From Polynucleobacter ibericus (GTDB taxonomy: Bacteria; Pseudomonadota; Gammaproteobacteria; Burkholderiales; Burkholderiaceae): DNA of 64,000 nucleotides. The notes under the pieces were generated by a model, which was not told the DNA's origin, made no database searches, and saw nothing but the letters and a program-made list of their open reading frames with translations. Below, piece by piece: positions 28,901 to 38,175 of this stretch. The stretch is taken from assembly GCF_018687955.1 (NCBI RefSeq), contig NZ_CP061309.1, positions 1,297,564-1,361,563 of the forward strand. The letters are read 5' to 3'. The translations under genes were made by a program, and so were the position numbers. Position 1 is the first letter of the stretch; the number at the start of each line of letters is the position of its first letter.

Positions 28901-30178
28901 ATGAAAATTCTACTCATCGGATCTGGCGGACGTGAACATGCGCTTGCCTGGAAGTTGGCCCAATCTCCACAAGTGCAAACGGTTTATGTTGCCCCCGGTA
29001 ATGGTGGTACAGCTACTGCCAAGCAAACTGCTGCGGGCATTGAGAACCTGCCAATTACTGGTTTGCAGGAGTTAGCTGATTTTGCTAAGCGTGAGAAGAT
29101 TCATCTGACTGTTGTGGGCCCCGAGGCTCCACTCGCTGCTGGCATCGTGGATGTATTTCGCAATAATGGTCTCCGTATTTTTGGACCAACTCAACTGGCC
29201 GCTCAATTAGAGTCCTCTAAAGACTTCTCTAAAGCCTTTATGAAGCGTCATGGCATTCCAACAGCCGACTATCAAACCTTCTCTAATGCACTTGAGGCCC
29301 ATGCATACATTAATGCCAAGGGTGCGCCAATCGTGATTAAGGCAGATGGCCTGGCTGCCGGCAAAGGCGTAGTTGTCGCGATGAATCTCGAAGAGGCCCA
29401 TGCTGCGGTTGACATGATGTTGGCTGATAACAAACTCGGCAATGCAGGTGCCCGTGTAGTAATCGAAGAGTTCCTGACCGGTGAAGAGGCTAGCTTTATT
29501 GTTTTAGTGGATGGCAAAAATGTTCTTGCTTTAGCAACTAGCCAAGATCACAAGCGTTTACTAGATGCTGACCAAGGACCAAATACTGGCGGTATGGGCG
29601 CTTACTCCCCTGCCCCAGTGGTTACCCCAGAAATTCATGCACGTGCATTACGTGAAGTCATCATGCCGACAGTTCAAGGTATGAAGGCAGACGGCATTCC
29701 TTACACAGGCTTCCTATATGCGGGCCTGATGATCGCCCCTGATGGCAAGATCAAAACTTTGGAATTTAACTGCCGTATGGGCGACCCAGAAACGCAACCT
29801 ATCATGGCGCGCCTCCGTAGCGATCTCGTCAATGCATTGGATCATGCGGTAGATGGCACGCTGAATGAAGTGGCACTGGAATGGGATCGCCGTACCGCCC
29901 TAGGCGTTGTGCTTGCTGCCCATAACTACCCAGACACTCCTCGCGCTGGTGATGTCATCACAGGCATTCCAGCCGATACCGAAGATCAAATTACTTTCCA
30001 TGCAGGCACTAAGTTGCAAGATGGCAAATTGGTGACATCGGGTGGGCGCGTAATGTGTGTTGTTGGTCTTGCTGATACTGTTCGCGGCGCCCAACAAAAG
30101 GCATATGAAGCAATCAATCACATTAAGTTTGATGGCATGCAATATCGTCAAGATATTGGCTATCGCGCTATTAAGTAA
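28901..30178 (+). CDS. purD: Phosphoribosylamine-glycine ligase
   Basis: Second step of purine synthesis: joins phosphoribosylamine and glycine with ATP. The start MKILLIGSGGREHALAWKL, the ATP-grasp segments VIKADGLAAGKGVVVA and EEFLTGEEASFI, and FNCRMGDPETQ are diagnostic of PurD. The length of 425 residues is normal. It sits in a co-directional run yebC-purD-hemF-nadD-rsfS-rlmH-maf-rng with short gaps. Confidence 0.98.
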   Translation: MKILLIGSGGREHALAWKLAQSPQVQTVYVAPGNGGTATAKQTAAGIENLPITGLQELADFAKREKIHLTVVGPEAPLAAGIVDVFRNNGLRIFGPTQLAAQLESSKDFSKAFMKRHGIPTADYQTFSNALEAHAYINAKGAPIVIKADGLAAGKGVVVAMNLEEAHAAVDMMLADNKLGNAGARVVIEEFLTGEEASFIVLVDGKNVLALATSQDHKRLLDADQGPNTGGMGAYSPAPVVTPEIHARALREVIMPTVQGMKADGIPYTGFLYAGLMIAPDGKIKTLEFNCRMGDPETQPIMARLRSDLVNALDHAVDGTLNEVALEWDRRTALGVVLAAHNYPDTPRAGDVITGIPADTEDQITFHAGTKLQDGKLVTSGGRVMCVVGLADTVRGAQQKAYEAINHIKFDGMQYRQDIGYRAIK

Positions 30179-30198
30179 ACCCTCTAAGTTAGAACGCC

Positions 30199-31131
30199 TT
30201 GTCAGATCAACATACCCAAATTGATATCGCTGCCTTAAAGGATTATTTTTTAGGCTTACAGGAACGCATCACCAGCGCGATGAGCGCTTTGGATGGCAAA
30301 CTTTTTGTTGCTGACGAATGGCACAAGCCAGAAGACAGCAAACTCAAAGGTTATGGTCGCACCTGTATTTTGGATGGCGGCAATATTCTGGAAAAAGGTG
30401 GGGTTGGTTTCTCACATGTGCGCGGCGATCAAATGCCCCCTTCTGCATCGCATCATCGCCCAGAAGTAGCGGGACGCAGTTTTGAAGCCATGGGTGTTTC
30501 CTTGGTCTTTCATCCCAATAATCCCAAAGTACCCACTACCCATATGAATGTACGCTGCTTTATTGCACAAGCACCCGGCAAAGAGCCAGTGTGGTGGTTT
30601 GGTGGTGGCTTTGACCTCACTCCTTATTACGGTGCGGATGAAGACTGCAAACACTTTCATCAAACCGCTAAAGATGCATTGGATCCATTTAGCGAAGAAC
30701 TCTACCCTCGCTTTAAAAAATGGTGTGATGAATACTTTTACTTAAAACATCGTGAAGAGCCACGAGGTATTGGTGGTGTTTTCTTTGACGACTTTAATGA
30801 ACTTGGCTTTGAGAAGAGCTTTGCCATGACTCGTGCAGTGGGTGATGCATTTATCAACGCTTATCTACCGATCGTACAACGTCGTTATCAAGATAGCTTC
30901 ACACCAGAAGAAAAATCTTTCCAAGAATATCGTCGTGGTCGCTATGTTGAGTACAACTTGATTTTTGACCGAGGCACTATTTTTGGTTTGCACTCAGGTG
31001 GACGGACTGAATCCATTCTGATGTCGATGCCACCAGTAGTCCAGTGGTGGTACAACTGGCAACCTAAGCCAGACACACCTGAAGCCAAGTTGTATGACTA
31101 CTACCTCAAGCCACGCGATTGGCTAGCCTGA
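30199..31131 (+). CDS. hemF: Oxygen-dependent coproporphyrinogen III oxidase
   Basis: Haem pathway enzyme that converts coproporphyrinogen III to protoporphyrinogen IX using O2. The 310-residue protein has the family motifs [30 protein letters not shown] [23 protein letters not shown], and [16 protein letters not shown]. The start is a TTG at 30199; no ATG lies at the right place, and this start aligns with known N-termini. It needs oxygen, so the organism respires aerobically at least part of the time. Confidence 0.96.
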   Translation: MSDQHTQIDIAALKDYFLGLQERITSAMSALDGKLFVADEWHKPEDSKLKGYGRTCILDGGNILEKGGVGFSHVRGDQMPPSASHHRPEVAGRSFEAMGVSLVFHPNNPKVPTTHMNVRCFIAQAPGKEPVWWFGGGFDLTPYYGADEDCKHFHQTAKDALDPFSEELYPRFKKWCDEYFYLKHREEPRGIGGVFFDDFNELGFEKSFAMTRAVGDAFINAYLPIVQRRYQDSFTPEEKSFQEYRRGRYVEYNLIFDRGTIFGLHSGGRTESILMSMPPVVQWWYNWQPKPDTPEAKLYDYYLKPRDWLA

Positions 31132-31141
31132 GCATCCATCA

Positions 31142-31843
31142 TTGAGTACCGTTAAAAAAATAGGCATTCTGGGTGGCACCTTTGACCCTCCTCATGCGGG
31201 TCATCTTCGATTAGCCTCACACTTTGCCAAACTGCTGCATTTAGATGCACTACTACTCATTCCGAGCGGTGAACCTTGGCAAAAAGGGACTGGTATCACC
31301 CCAGCCGAGACTCGTTTGCAATTAACTGAGGCTGCAGGCATTGATTTAGCACGGGCATTCTTGTACCTCAAGATATCTACCCAGGTTGGCATTGACCGCA
31401 TAGAAATTGATCGGGCCGGCCCAAGCTATGCCATTGATACCGTGAAAACGCTGAGAGAACGATTTGGAGCCGATGCCAGTTTGACTTGGCTTATGGGGGC
31501 AGATTCCCTTATTGCTCTACCAAGTTGGAATTCTTGGGAAAAACTCAGTCAGTATGTCAATTTTGCTGTTGCCACTAGACCGCATCATGATTTAAACGAG
31601 CAGACGGACCCTGAACTCAGTCCCGATGTGAGTAAGTTTTTAAAGGAACATCGGGCAATGGATAGCACCGCTCTTGAAAATAGCGCTTATGGCCTCATAT
31701 ACCTTGATGAAAGCCTCAATGTTGATCTCTCCTCTACTGAGTTAAGGGATCGCCTGAAATCATCATCTCGGAGCGCCATTGCCTCCGAGGAAATTCCAAC
31801 CCACACCCTTGAAATCATTACAAAACTGGGCTTGTATCAGTAA
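31142..31843 (+). CDS. nadD: Nicotinate-nucleotide adenylyltransferase
   Basis: Adenylates nicotinate mononucleotide in NAD synthesis. The nucleotidyltransferase motif GGTFDPPHAGHLRLA lies at the N-terminus and the C-terminal ISSTxIR-like motif reads LSSTELRDRL. The start codon is TTG at 31142, ten bases after the hemF stop. Its 233 residues include an insertion relative to the 213-residue E. coli enzyme. It precedes rsfS and rlmH, the usual order in proteobacteria. Confidence 0.95.
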   Translation: MSTVKKIGILGGTFDPPHAGHLRLASHFAKLLHLDALLLIPSGEPWQKGTGITPAETRLQLTEAAGIDLARAFLYLKISTQVGIDRIEIDRAGPSYAIDTVKTLRERFGADASLTWLMGADSLIALPSWNSWEKLSQYVNFAVATRPHHDLNEQTDPELSPDVSKFLKEHRAMDSTALENSAYGLIYLDESLNVDLSSTELRDRLKSSSRSAIASEEIPTHTLEIITKLGLYQ

Positions 31844-31888
31844 TCAAGCTAAGATCACCCTAAATAGAAAAATTATTGTCGAGAAAAT

Positions 31889-32281
31889 ATGGACTTACGT
31901 AAATTACAACGCGTCGTAATTGATGCCCTTGAAGACGTCAAAGCGCAAGATATACGCGTGTATGACACCACTAAATTAAGTGAATTATTTGATCGCGTCA
32001 TCATCGCCACTGGTTCCAGCAATCGCCAAACGCGTTCTTTGGCAATGTCAGTCAAAGAAGAGGTGAATGCCAAAGGTGGTGAAGTCATTTCCATCGAAGG
32101 TTTAGAAACCGGGGAATGGGTATTAGTAGATTGTGGCGATATCGTGGTTCACATTTTGCAACCGATGTTGCGCTCCTACTATCAACTTGAAGGTATGTGG
32201 GGTGCCAAACCAGTTCGCGTCAAATTAGCTGGTAGCAAAGGTCTTGCCAAAGCCAGCGATTCTGAAGACGACGACGAGTAA
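31889..32281 (+). CDS. rsfS: Ribosome silencing factor RsfS
   Basis: Binds ribosomal protein L14 and blocks joining of subunits when nutrients are scarce. The 130-residue protein has the core IRVYDTTKLSELFDRVIIATG and SIEGLETGEWVLVDCGDIVVH (as GEWVLVDCGDIVVHIL), the family signature. An acidic tail ends it. It lies in the nadD-rsfS-rlmH run. Confidence 0.96.
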   Translation: MDLRKLQRVVIDALEDVKAQDIRVYDTTKLSELFDRVIIATGSSNRQTRSLAMSVKEEVNAKGGEVISIEGLETGEWVLVDCGDIVVHILQPMLRSYYQLEGMWGAKPVRVKLAGSKGLAKASDSEDDDE

Positions 32282-32301
32282 ACTCGTCCAGACTTGCAGC
32301 A

Positions 32302-32745
32302 ATGCGTCTCACTATAGTTTCAGTTGGTCATAAAATGCCTGAATGGGTTGCGACAGCAACCCATGACTACATCAAAAGAATGCCCGCAGATTGCAGTATT
32401 GAAATTAAAGAGATCAAACCTGATCTCACACCAGCAAAAGAGGCGGTAAAAATTGCAGCAGCCATACCCAAAGGATCCAGAGTCATTGCTTTGGATGAGC
32501 GCGGCAAAGATCAAACTACGCAAAATATGGCAACACAGTTGGCTAGCTGGCGCCAAGAAGGTTTTGACATCACCTTTTTAATCGGTGGCGCCGATGGCCT
32601 CGATCCCAGCTTGAAAACCACAGCCCAAGCCATGTGGCGCCTTTCTAGTCTTACCCTTCCTCATGCGATGGCCAGAGTCTTATTGGTAGAGCAACTCTAC
32701 CGAGCTTGGACTATTCTGCAAGGACACCCCTACCATCGTGAGTAG
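32302..32745 (+). CDS. rlmH: 23S rRNA pseudouridine-1915 methyltransferase RlmH
   Basis: SPOUT-class methyltransferase acting on pseudouridine 1915 of 23S rRNA in the assembled 70S ribosome. The knot motifs ALDERGKDQTT, FLIGGADGLDP and the C-terminal LLVEQLYRAWTILQGHPYH match the family. Length 147 residues. The maf gene starts inside its last codons. Confidence 0.97.
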   Translation: MRLTIVSVGHKMPEWVATATHDYIKRMPADCSIEIKEIKPDLTPAKEAVKIAAAIPKGSRVIALDERGKDQTTQNMATQLASWRQEGFDITFLIGGADGLDPSLKTTAQAMWRLSSLTLPHAMARVLLVEQLYRAWTILQGHPYHRE

Positions 32746-33373
32746 AAATTTGTATTCTTTTATTTATCTCGCTTCACAAAGTCCCCGTCGCCAAGAGCTT
32801 TTAAAGCAAATGGGCATTCACTTTGAAATGCTGTTGCCTTTACCGAGTGAAGATAGTGAAAGCATTGAAGCGCTGCTCATAGGAGAAAAAGCGCGTATCT
32901 ATGTAGAGCGCGTTACCTTGGCAAAAAGTGACGCAGCAATTTTGAGATGGCAAAAAAGTGGCTTACCCTGGGCGCCAATTCTCTGTGCTGACACTACCGT
33001 CAGCTTACCCAATAGTCCCGAAGGTGAAATTTTAGGAAAGCCGGCTGATGCAGCAGATGCTGCACGAATTTTGACCATGCTCAGCGGTAAAGTTCATGAA
33101 GTACTGAGCTGCGTTGCAGTGACTGCAAATCCCGATGAAAAACCTATGCAGCTAGTGCAGGTGTCTGAGGTTCAATTTGCCACCCTCTCTCCAGAGCAAA
33201 TAAACTCGTACATCGCCAGCGGCGAACCCTTTGGCAAGGCTGGGGCATACGGTATCCAAGGCTTAGCTGGGGCCTTTATTCCCTCAATTCAGGGGAGTTA
33301 TAGCGGTATCATGGGTCTACCCATATATGAAACCCAGCTTTTATTAGACCGCGCGCAAGTCGGCAGCATATGA
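32738..33373 (+). CDS. maf: Maf-family nucleotide pyrophosphatase
   Basis: House-cleaning pyrophosphatase that removes non-canonical or modified nucleoside triphosphates such as dTTP/UTP analogues. YLASQSPRRQELLKQMG near the N-terminus, ADTTVSL, and GKAGAYGIQGLAGAFI are the family motifs. The start is a GTG at 32738 overlapping the rlmH stop by eight bases. The 3' end overlaps rng. Which Maf subgroup (YhdE or YceF) it belongs to is not resolved. Confidence 0.93.
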   Translation: MSRNLYSFIYLASQSPRRQELLKQMGIHFEMLLPLPSEDSESIEALLIGEKARIYVERVTLAKSDAAILRWQKSGLPWAPILCADTTVSLPNSPEGEILGKPADAADAARILTMLSGKVHEVLSCVAVTANPDEKPMQLVQVSEVQFATLSPEQINSYIASGEPFGKAGAYGIQGLAGAFIPSIQGSYSGIMGLPIYETQLLLDRAQVGSI

Positions 33374-34833
33374 ACGAAGAAATACTGATCAACATCACTC
33401 CACAAGAAACGCGTGTTGCTTTAATTCAGCAAGGGGCGGTTCAGGAGTTGCAGATTGAGCGCACACGTCAACGCGGCATTGTTGGCAATATCTATCTAGC
33501 CAAAGTTGTACGCGTGCTTCCAGGCATGCAATCCGCATTTATCGAAATTGGTCTTGAGCGCACAGCCTTTATGCATGTTGCTGATATCACCCAAAATAAC
33601 CCTCAAGCACAAATTGAAAAATTATTGTTTGAAGGTCAGACGATCCTAGTTCAAGTATTAAAAGACCCTTTGGGAACTAAAGGTGCGCGCTTAACAACGC
33701 AACTGAGTATTGCGGGACGTAATTTGGTTTACCTTCCTCCTGCTGGCAGCAATACTGCGACTGAAAAATATATTGGCGTCTCACAGCGTATCGATCAACC
33801 CGAAGAGCGGGAGGCAATTAAAGCCCGTCTTGCCAGCCTCATGGCTGATGATGAAAAGGGCGGCATTATTGTCCGCACCAGCGCTCAAGACGCCTCCGAT
33901 ACTGAACTTCAGCATGACATGCTCTACCTTCGCACCACCTGGGAAAACATTCATGCGGCCATGAAACATAATCCCGCCCCTACCCTGCTCTATCAAGACC
34001 TCAGTCTGGCTGAAAGGGTATTGCGTGATGTTGCTGGCGAAGAAACTACCCAAATCCGCGTGGACTCTGCTGAGAATTTTGAGAAACTCAAAGCATTCAC
34101 CAACGCTTATATGCCCAACCTACTAGGTAAGCTAACTTTGCACCGAGGCGAACGAGCGCTCTTTGATTTATTTGATGTCGATGCTGAGATTAATAAGGCA
34201 CTGGGTCGTCGAGTAGATCTTAAATCTGGTGGCTATCTAATGATCGACCAAACAGAGTCTATGACAACAATTGACGTCAACACTGGAAGCTATGTCGGCG
34301 CACGAAATCTCGATGACACTGTTTTTAAAACGAATCTAGAAGCAGCTCAGGCAATTGCTCGACAACTCCGCTTACGCAATCTTGGTGGCATCATCATTAT
34401 CGACTTCATCGATATGGTCGGAAAAGATCATCAAGAATCTGTATTACATGAGCTAAATCGCAACCTAGATCGTGATCATGCTCGTACCTCAGTCAGCGAC
34501 TTCTCTGCCTTAGGTTTAGTGGAAATGACTCGAAAACGCACCCGTGAATCCTTAGCCCATATCACCTGCGAGCCATGTGCCACCTGCCTTGGCAAGGGTG
34601 AGATTAAAACTGCTCAAACAATTTGTTACGAGATTTTGAGAGAGATTGTGCGAGAACATCGCCAATTTAATCCAAGAGAATTTCGAATTGTGGCTGCGCC
34701 TGATGTGATCGACCTCTTCTTGGAAGAAGAAAATCAATTCTTAGCGCAGCTGGGTGACTTTATTGGGAAGCCGATCACCCTTCAAGCAGAAGGCAGCTTC
34801 CGTCAAGAACAGTACGATATTGTTCTGAGTTAA
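33370..34833 (+). CDS. rng: Ribonuclease G
   Basis: Endoribonuclease of the RNase E/G family that matures 16S rRNA and cuts mRNAs. The 487-residue protein has an S1-like RNA-binding domain from about residue 38 (GNIYLAKVVRVLPGMQSAFIEIG), the catalytic aspartates in TTIDVNTGSYVG and IIIIDFIDM, and the zinc-link cysteines in CEPCATCLGKGE. It has no long C-terminal scaffold, so it is RNase G, not RNase E. The start overlaps the maf stop (ATGA). Confidence 0.96.
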   Translation: MNEEILINITPQETRVALIQQGAVQELQIERTRQRGIVGNIYLAKVVRVLPGMQSAFIEIGLERTAFMHVADITQNNPQAQIEKLLFEGQTILVQVLKDPLGTKGARLTTQLSIAGRNLVYLPPAGSNTATEKYIGVSQRIDQPEEREAIKARLASLMADDEKGGIIVRTSAQDASDTELQHDMLYLRTTWENIHAAMKHNPAPTLLYQDLSLAERVLRDVAGEETTQIRVDSAENFEKLKAFTNAYMPNLLGKLTLHRGERALFDLFDVDAEINKALGRRVDLKSGGYLMIDQTESMTTIDVNTGSYVGARNLDDTVFKTNLEAAQAIARQLRLRNLGGIIIIDFIDMVGKDHQESVLHELNRNLDRDHARTSVSDFSALGLVEMTRKRTRESLAHITCEPCATCLGKGEIKTAQTICYEILREIVREHRQFNPREFRIVAAPDVIDLFLEEENQFLAQLGDFIGKPITLQAEGSFRQEQYDIVLS

Positions 34834-34849
34834 GTTTTCTTAATTTGAG

Positions 34850-36613
34850 TTAAGCGTTAGAAAATTGAATGCGGTGTAAGCTTGCATAGAGACCATCCTG
34901 CTTGATGAGATCTTCATGAGAGCCATTTTCAATAATTTGGCCGTGCTCTAGCACCACAATACGATCAGCATGCTCAATTGTTGACAGGCGATGAGCAATC
35001 ACTAAAGTAGTTCTGCCCGCCATCAGATGATCGAGAGCATCCTGTACCTGACGCTCAGACTCTGAATCCAACGCTGAAGTGGCTTCATCCAAAATCAAAA
35101 TTGGTGCATCTTTATATATCGCACGCGCAATCGCCATACGTTGGCGTTGCCCACCAGATAAGCGATTACCGTTGTCACCCACTATTGAATCAATACCTTC
35201 AGGCAATTCTTTTATGAGGGCGGTTAAATTTGCAGCTTCTATAGCCTCCATTACTCGGCCACGATCGATACCCTCTTCACCGCCAGCTCCATAAGCCACG
35301 TTAGCAGCAATCGTATCGTTAAAGAGAACAACGTCCTGACTCACAAACGCAATCTGCTTACGGACATCAGCTAAGACAATCTCTTCCAAAGGAATATCAT
35401 CCAAGAAAATATGCCCACTGGTTGGCTTAAAAAATCTTGGCAATAAATTTACCAAGGTGGACTTACCGCCACCAGAAGGCCCAACGAAGGCGACAACTTC
35501 ACCAGGTTTAATATCTAGACTGATATTGCGTAAAGCATCTTTTCGTCCGGCCTCTTGTTGATATGAAAAACCAACATCATCAAAACGAATAGCGCCTTTT
35601 GCTTTGTCTAAAGATTGCATATTAATCTTCCGATCCTCGCCCTCCTCAAAAGGCTGATCCATCATGTCAAAGACCATTTCAGCAGCAGTTAATCCACGCT
35701 GTAACGGCTGATTGATATCTGCTAAGTGTTTTAGTGGTGAAATCACCAACATCATTGCAGTAATAAATGCTGCGAAGCCGCCAACAGTCGTACCTTCTGT
35801 GGCAGACTGCATCAAAGCAATCACTAGCACTACTGATAAAGCCATAGAGGCAATCAACTGAGTAATGGGCTGGTTCAAGCCTCCAGCAACAGCAGATTTC
35901 AAGGCAAACTGACGTGCGCGTTCAGCCTTTTGCCTAAAGCGATGCATTTCGTACTCTTCAGCTCCATGTACTTTGATGATCTTATAACCAGCAGCAGCTT
36001 CTTCAACGATATAAGCTAATTCACTGGTAAGTGTTTGCTGCTCTCTATTAAGTGATCTCAAGCGACGATTCACCTTACTCAGGACAAATGCAATAACAGG
36101 AAAAATAATGAGGACTACTAATGTCAATTGCCAGTTTAGGTAAATTAAATAACCTATTAATCCGATAACTGTTAATGAATCACGCACCAAGCTAATCAGC
36201 ATGGTGCCCATTACAGAAAGCACATTATTGACTTCAAATACAACAGCATTAATCAGATTAGATGCGGAGTTCTTTTGAAAGAAAGTGGTGCTTGCGTGCA
36301 AAAGCGTCCGAAACATTTGCTCTCGTAATTTGAGCAACACCAAATTAATGACTCGGGTGAGCAAATAATTTGATAGAAATTGAGCCAAACTGCGGACTAA
36401 TGCAAGGCCTACTAAGAAAACCGGTACCTGCCAAAGCTTGCTATTTAGCTGTCCAGTAAAACCGCGGTCCAATAAAGGCTTCATTAGGGCAGGAATAGAG
36501 GTTTCAGCGGCAGCCACTACGGCCATAGCCAAAAGTGACCCAATAATCAAGCCAGTATGGGGCTTTAGGTAGGTAATTAGGCGATTTAAGGCGGTACGGT
36601 CTTGAGCATTCAT
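34850..36613 (-). CDS. msbA: Lipid A export ABC transporter MsbA
   Basis: Flips lipid A-core across the inner membrane. The 587-residue half-transporter has six membrane helices, then an ATPase domain with Walker A GPSGGGKSTL, signature LSGGQRQRMAIARA, and Walker B ILILDEATSALD. I chose the ATG at 36613 (MNAQDRTALNRLITYLKP). The frame stays open to 36898, but that stretch lies wholly on the opposite strand of a glycosyltransferase gene and has no transporter features. The two divergent genes start only ten bases apart, so their promoters must overlap coding sequence. Confidence 0.95.
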   Translation of the reverse strand: MNAQDRTALNRLITYLKPHTGLIIGSLLAMAVVAAAETSIPALMKPLLDRGFTGQLNSKLWQVPVFLVGLALVRSLAQFLSNYLLTRVINLVLLKLREQMFRTLLHASTTFFQKNSASNLINAVVFEVNNVLSVMGTMLISLVRDSLTVIGLIGYLIYLNWQLTLVVLIIFPVIAFVLSKVNRRLRSLNREQQTLTSELAYIVEEAAAGYKIIKVHGAEEYEMHRFRQKAERARQFALKSAVAGGLNQPITQLIASMALSVVLVIALMQSATEGTTVGGFAAFITAMMLVISPLKHLADINQPLQRGLTAAEMVFDMMDQPFEEGEDRKINMQSLDKAKGAIRFDDVGFSYQQEAGRKDALRNISLDIKPGEVVAFVGPSGGGKSTLVNLLPRFFKPTSGHIFLDDIPLEEIVLADVRKQIAFVSQDVVLFNDTIAANVAYGAGGEEGIDRGRVMEAIEAANLTALIKELPEGIDSIVGDNGNRLSGGQRQRMAIARAIYKDAPILILDEATSALDSESERQVQDALDHLMAGRTTLVIAHRLSTIEHADRIVVLEHGQIIENGSHEDLIKQDGLYASLHRIQFSNA

Positions 36614-36623
36614 ATAATGAATT

Positions 36624-37385
36624 ATGCCCACCTTATCAGTCATACTCATCACCCGCAATGAAGAGGCCAATTTGGACGATTGTCTGGCCTCCCTGGAGGG
36701 TATTGCCCAACAGATCGTGGTTGTCGATACCAAAAGCTCGGATCGCACCCTGGAAATAGCCAAAAACCATGGGGCGACGATATCCCAGCCATCAGACTGG
36801 CCTGGTTTTGGGCCACAAAAGAACAGGGCATTGGATTTAGCTACAGGTGAATGGGTTCTCTCCCTGGATGCCGATGAAAGATTGACGCCGGCCCTCAAAT
36901 CCGAAATTTTGACGGCGATTCACCATAGTGCCCACGTAGATTGCTTTGCTATCCCAAGATTGTCTTGGTATTGCGGACGCTTTATCCGCCACTCCGGCTG
37001 GAGCCCTGATTATGTCGATCGTTTATTTAAACGAGGAACTGCTCGCTTTTCGGATGATCTCGTTCATGAACGCCTTGTCCCGAACGGTCAAGTTGCTAGA
37101 CTGGAAAACCCCATGTTGCATTACAGCTTTATGAACTACTCCCAAGTTCTACAAAAGCTAGATCGATATTCCACAGCATCGGCCGAGCAAGCCTTTGCTA
37201 AAGGTAAAACAAGTAGTCCACTCAAAGCAGTCCTTCATGGAGCTTGGGCATTTTTTCGAACATATATTCTGCGCGCAGGATTCTTGGATGGTCCTCAAGG
37301 ATTTGCATTAGCAGTATCCAATGGTCAAGGCACTTACTACCGATATATTAAGTTGTGGCATCTAAATCAGGAAGCTAGTAAATGA
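36624..37385 (+). CDS. LPS core family 2 glycosyltransferase (WaaE/KdtX-like)
   Basis: A 253-residue GT2 glycosyltransferase. It begins MPTLSVILITRNEEANLDDCL, has VVVDTKSSDRT for nucleotide-sugar binding, and the catalytic DxD at D82-D84 (SLDADERL). The overall layout, including SDWPGFGPQKNRAL, matches WaaE/KdtX-like enzymes that add glucose to the inner core heptose. It is the first of three co-directional LPS-type transferase genes and overlaps the next one by four bases. It diverges from msbA, consistent with a shared role in LPS assembly. Confidence 0.88.
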   Translation: MPTLSVILITRNEEANLDDCLASLEGIAQQIVVVDTKSSDRTLEIAKNHGATISQPSDWPGFGPQKNRALDLATGEWVLSLDADERLTPALKSEILTAIHHSAHVDCFAIPRLSWYCGRFIRHSGWSPDYVDRLFKRGTARFSDDLVHERLVPNGQVARLENPMLHYSFMNYSQVLQKLDRYSTASAEQAFAKGKTSSPLKAVLHGAWAFFRTYILRAGFLDGPQGFALAVSNGQGTYYRYIKLWHLNQEASK

Positions 37386-38161
37386 TTTCGATTTTGCTGG
37401 CCACCTATAACTGGCCGCAAGCGCTCAAGCTCTGCCTGGAATCGCTAGCCACTCAAACCGATCGAAACTTTGAAATCATCATTGCAGACGATGGCTCGAC
37501 TGAAAGCACAAAACAGCTTATCGATTCTCTTCAAGGTTCACATCCTGCCACCATCAAGCATCTATGGCAGGAAGATCAAGGTTTTAGGAAGACCAAAATT
37601 CTAAATCAAGCCATTAATGCAGCGCATGGTGACTACCTAGTATTTTTAGATGGTGATTGCATCGTCCAACCAGACTTTGTGGCACAACATCGCAAGCTCG
37701 CACAAACAGGCTACCTAGTCACTGGTAGCCGAATTTTGCTTAATGAAAGCCTTACAGCAGAGTTACTTACTTGGCCCAACTGGAGTTTTCAGAAATTCTG
37801 CTCAAGCCTTTTAAGCAGACGCCTCAATGGCAGTATTAATAAATACTGGCCACTCAAAATAAAACTGGGTAATGGCTCTTGGCGCGATTACAAAAAGTTT
37901 GTTTGGCGTCGCATTAAAGGCTGCAATATGGCGTGCTGGAAAGCGGATGCTGAAGCCATTAATGGCTTTGATGAAACCATGACCGGCTGGGGTCATGAAG
38001 ATGCGGACTTTATCTTTCGTTTGCAACACCATGGCATTCGACGTAAATCAGGATCATGGTCTACCGAGGTACTGCATCTCTTTCACAAAATTAACGACCA
38101 AAGTAATGCTGCTGAGAATGCACGTCGCGTACGTGAAAAGATTATGGCGAAGGCTCTTTAA
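37382..38161 (+). CDS. Family 2 glycosyltransferase with galactosyltransferase-like C-terminus
   Basis: A 259-residue GT-A enzyme. It begins MISILLATYNWPQALKLCLESL, with the nucleotide-binding IIADDGSTEST and the metal site FLDGDC. The C-terminal MTGWGHEDADFIFRL segment matches the Glyco_transf_7C region that binds the acceptor. The start overlaps the preceding transferase stop (ATGA), so it is in the same operon. It probably extends the LPS outer core or an O-antigen-like chain; the sugar is unknown. Confidence 0.85.
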   Translation: MISILLATYNWPQALKLCLESLATQTDRNFEIIIADDGSTESTKQLIDSLQGSHPATIKHLWQEDQGFRKTKILNQAINAAHGDYLVFLDGDCIVQPDFVAQHRKLAQTGYLVTGSRILLNESLTAELLTWPNWSFQKFCSSLLSRRLNGSINKYWPLKIKLGNGSWRDYKKFVWRRIKGCNMACWKADAEAINGFDETMTGWGHEDADFIFRLQHHGIRRKSGSWSTEVLHLFHKINDQSNAAENARRVREKIMAKAL

Positions 38162-38175
38162 GCATTCAGGCTGTT

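Noticed and set aside
36614-36898. N-terminal extension of msbA by 95 codons
   Set aside because: Entirely antisense to the glycosyltransferase gene, with no membrane segment; the normal MsbA start is at 36613.
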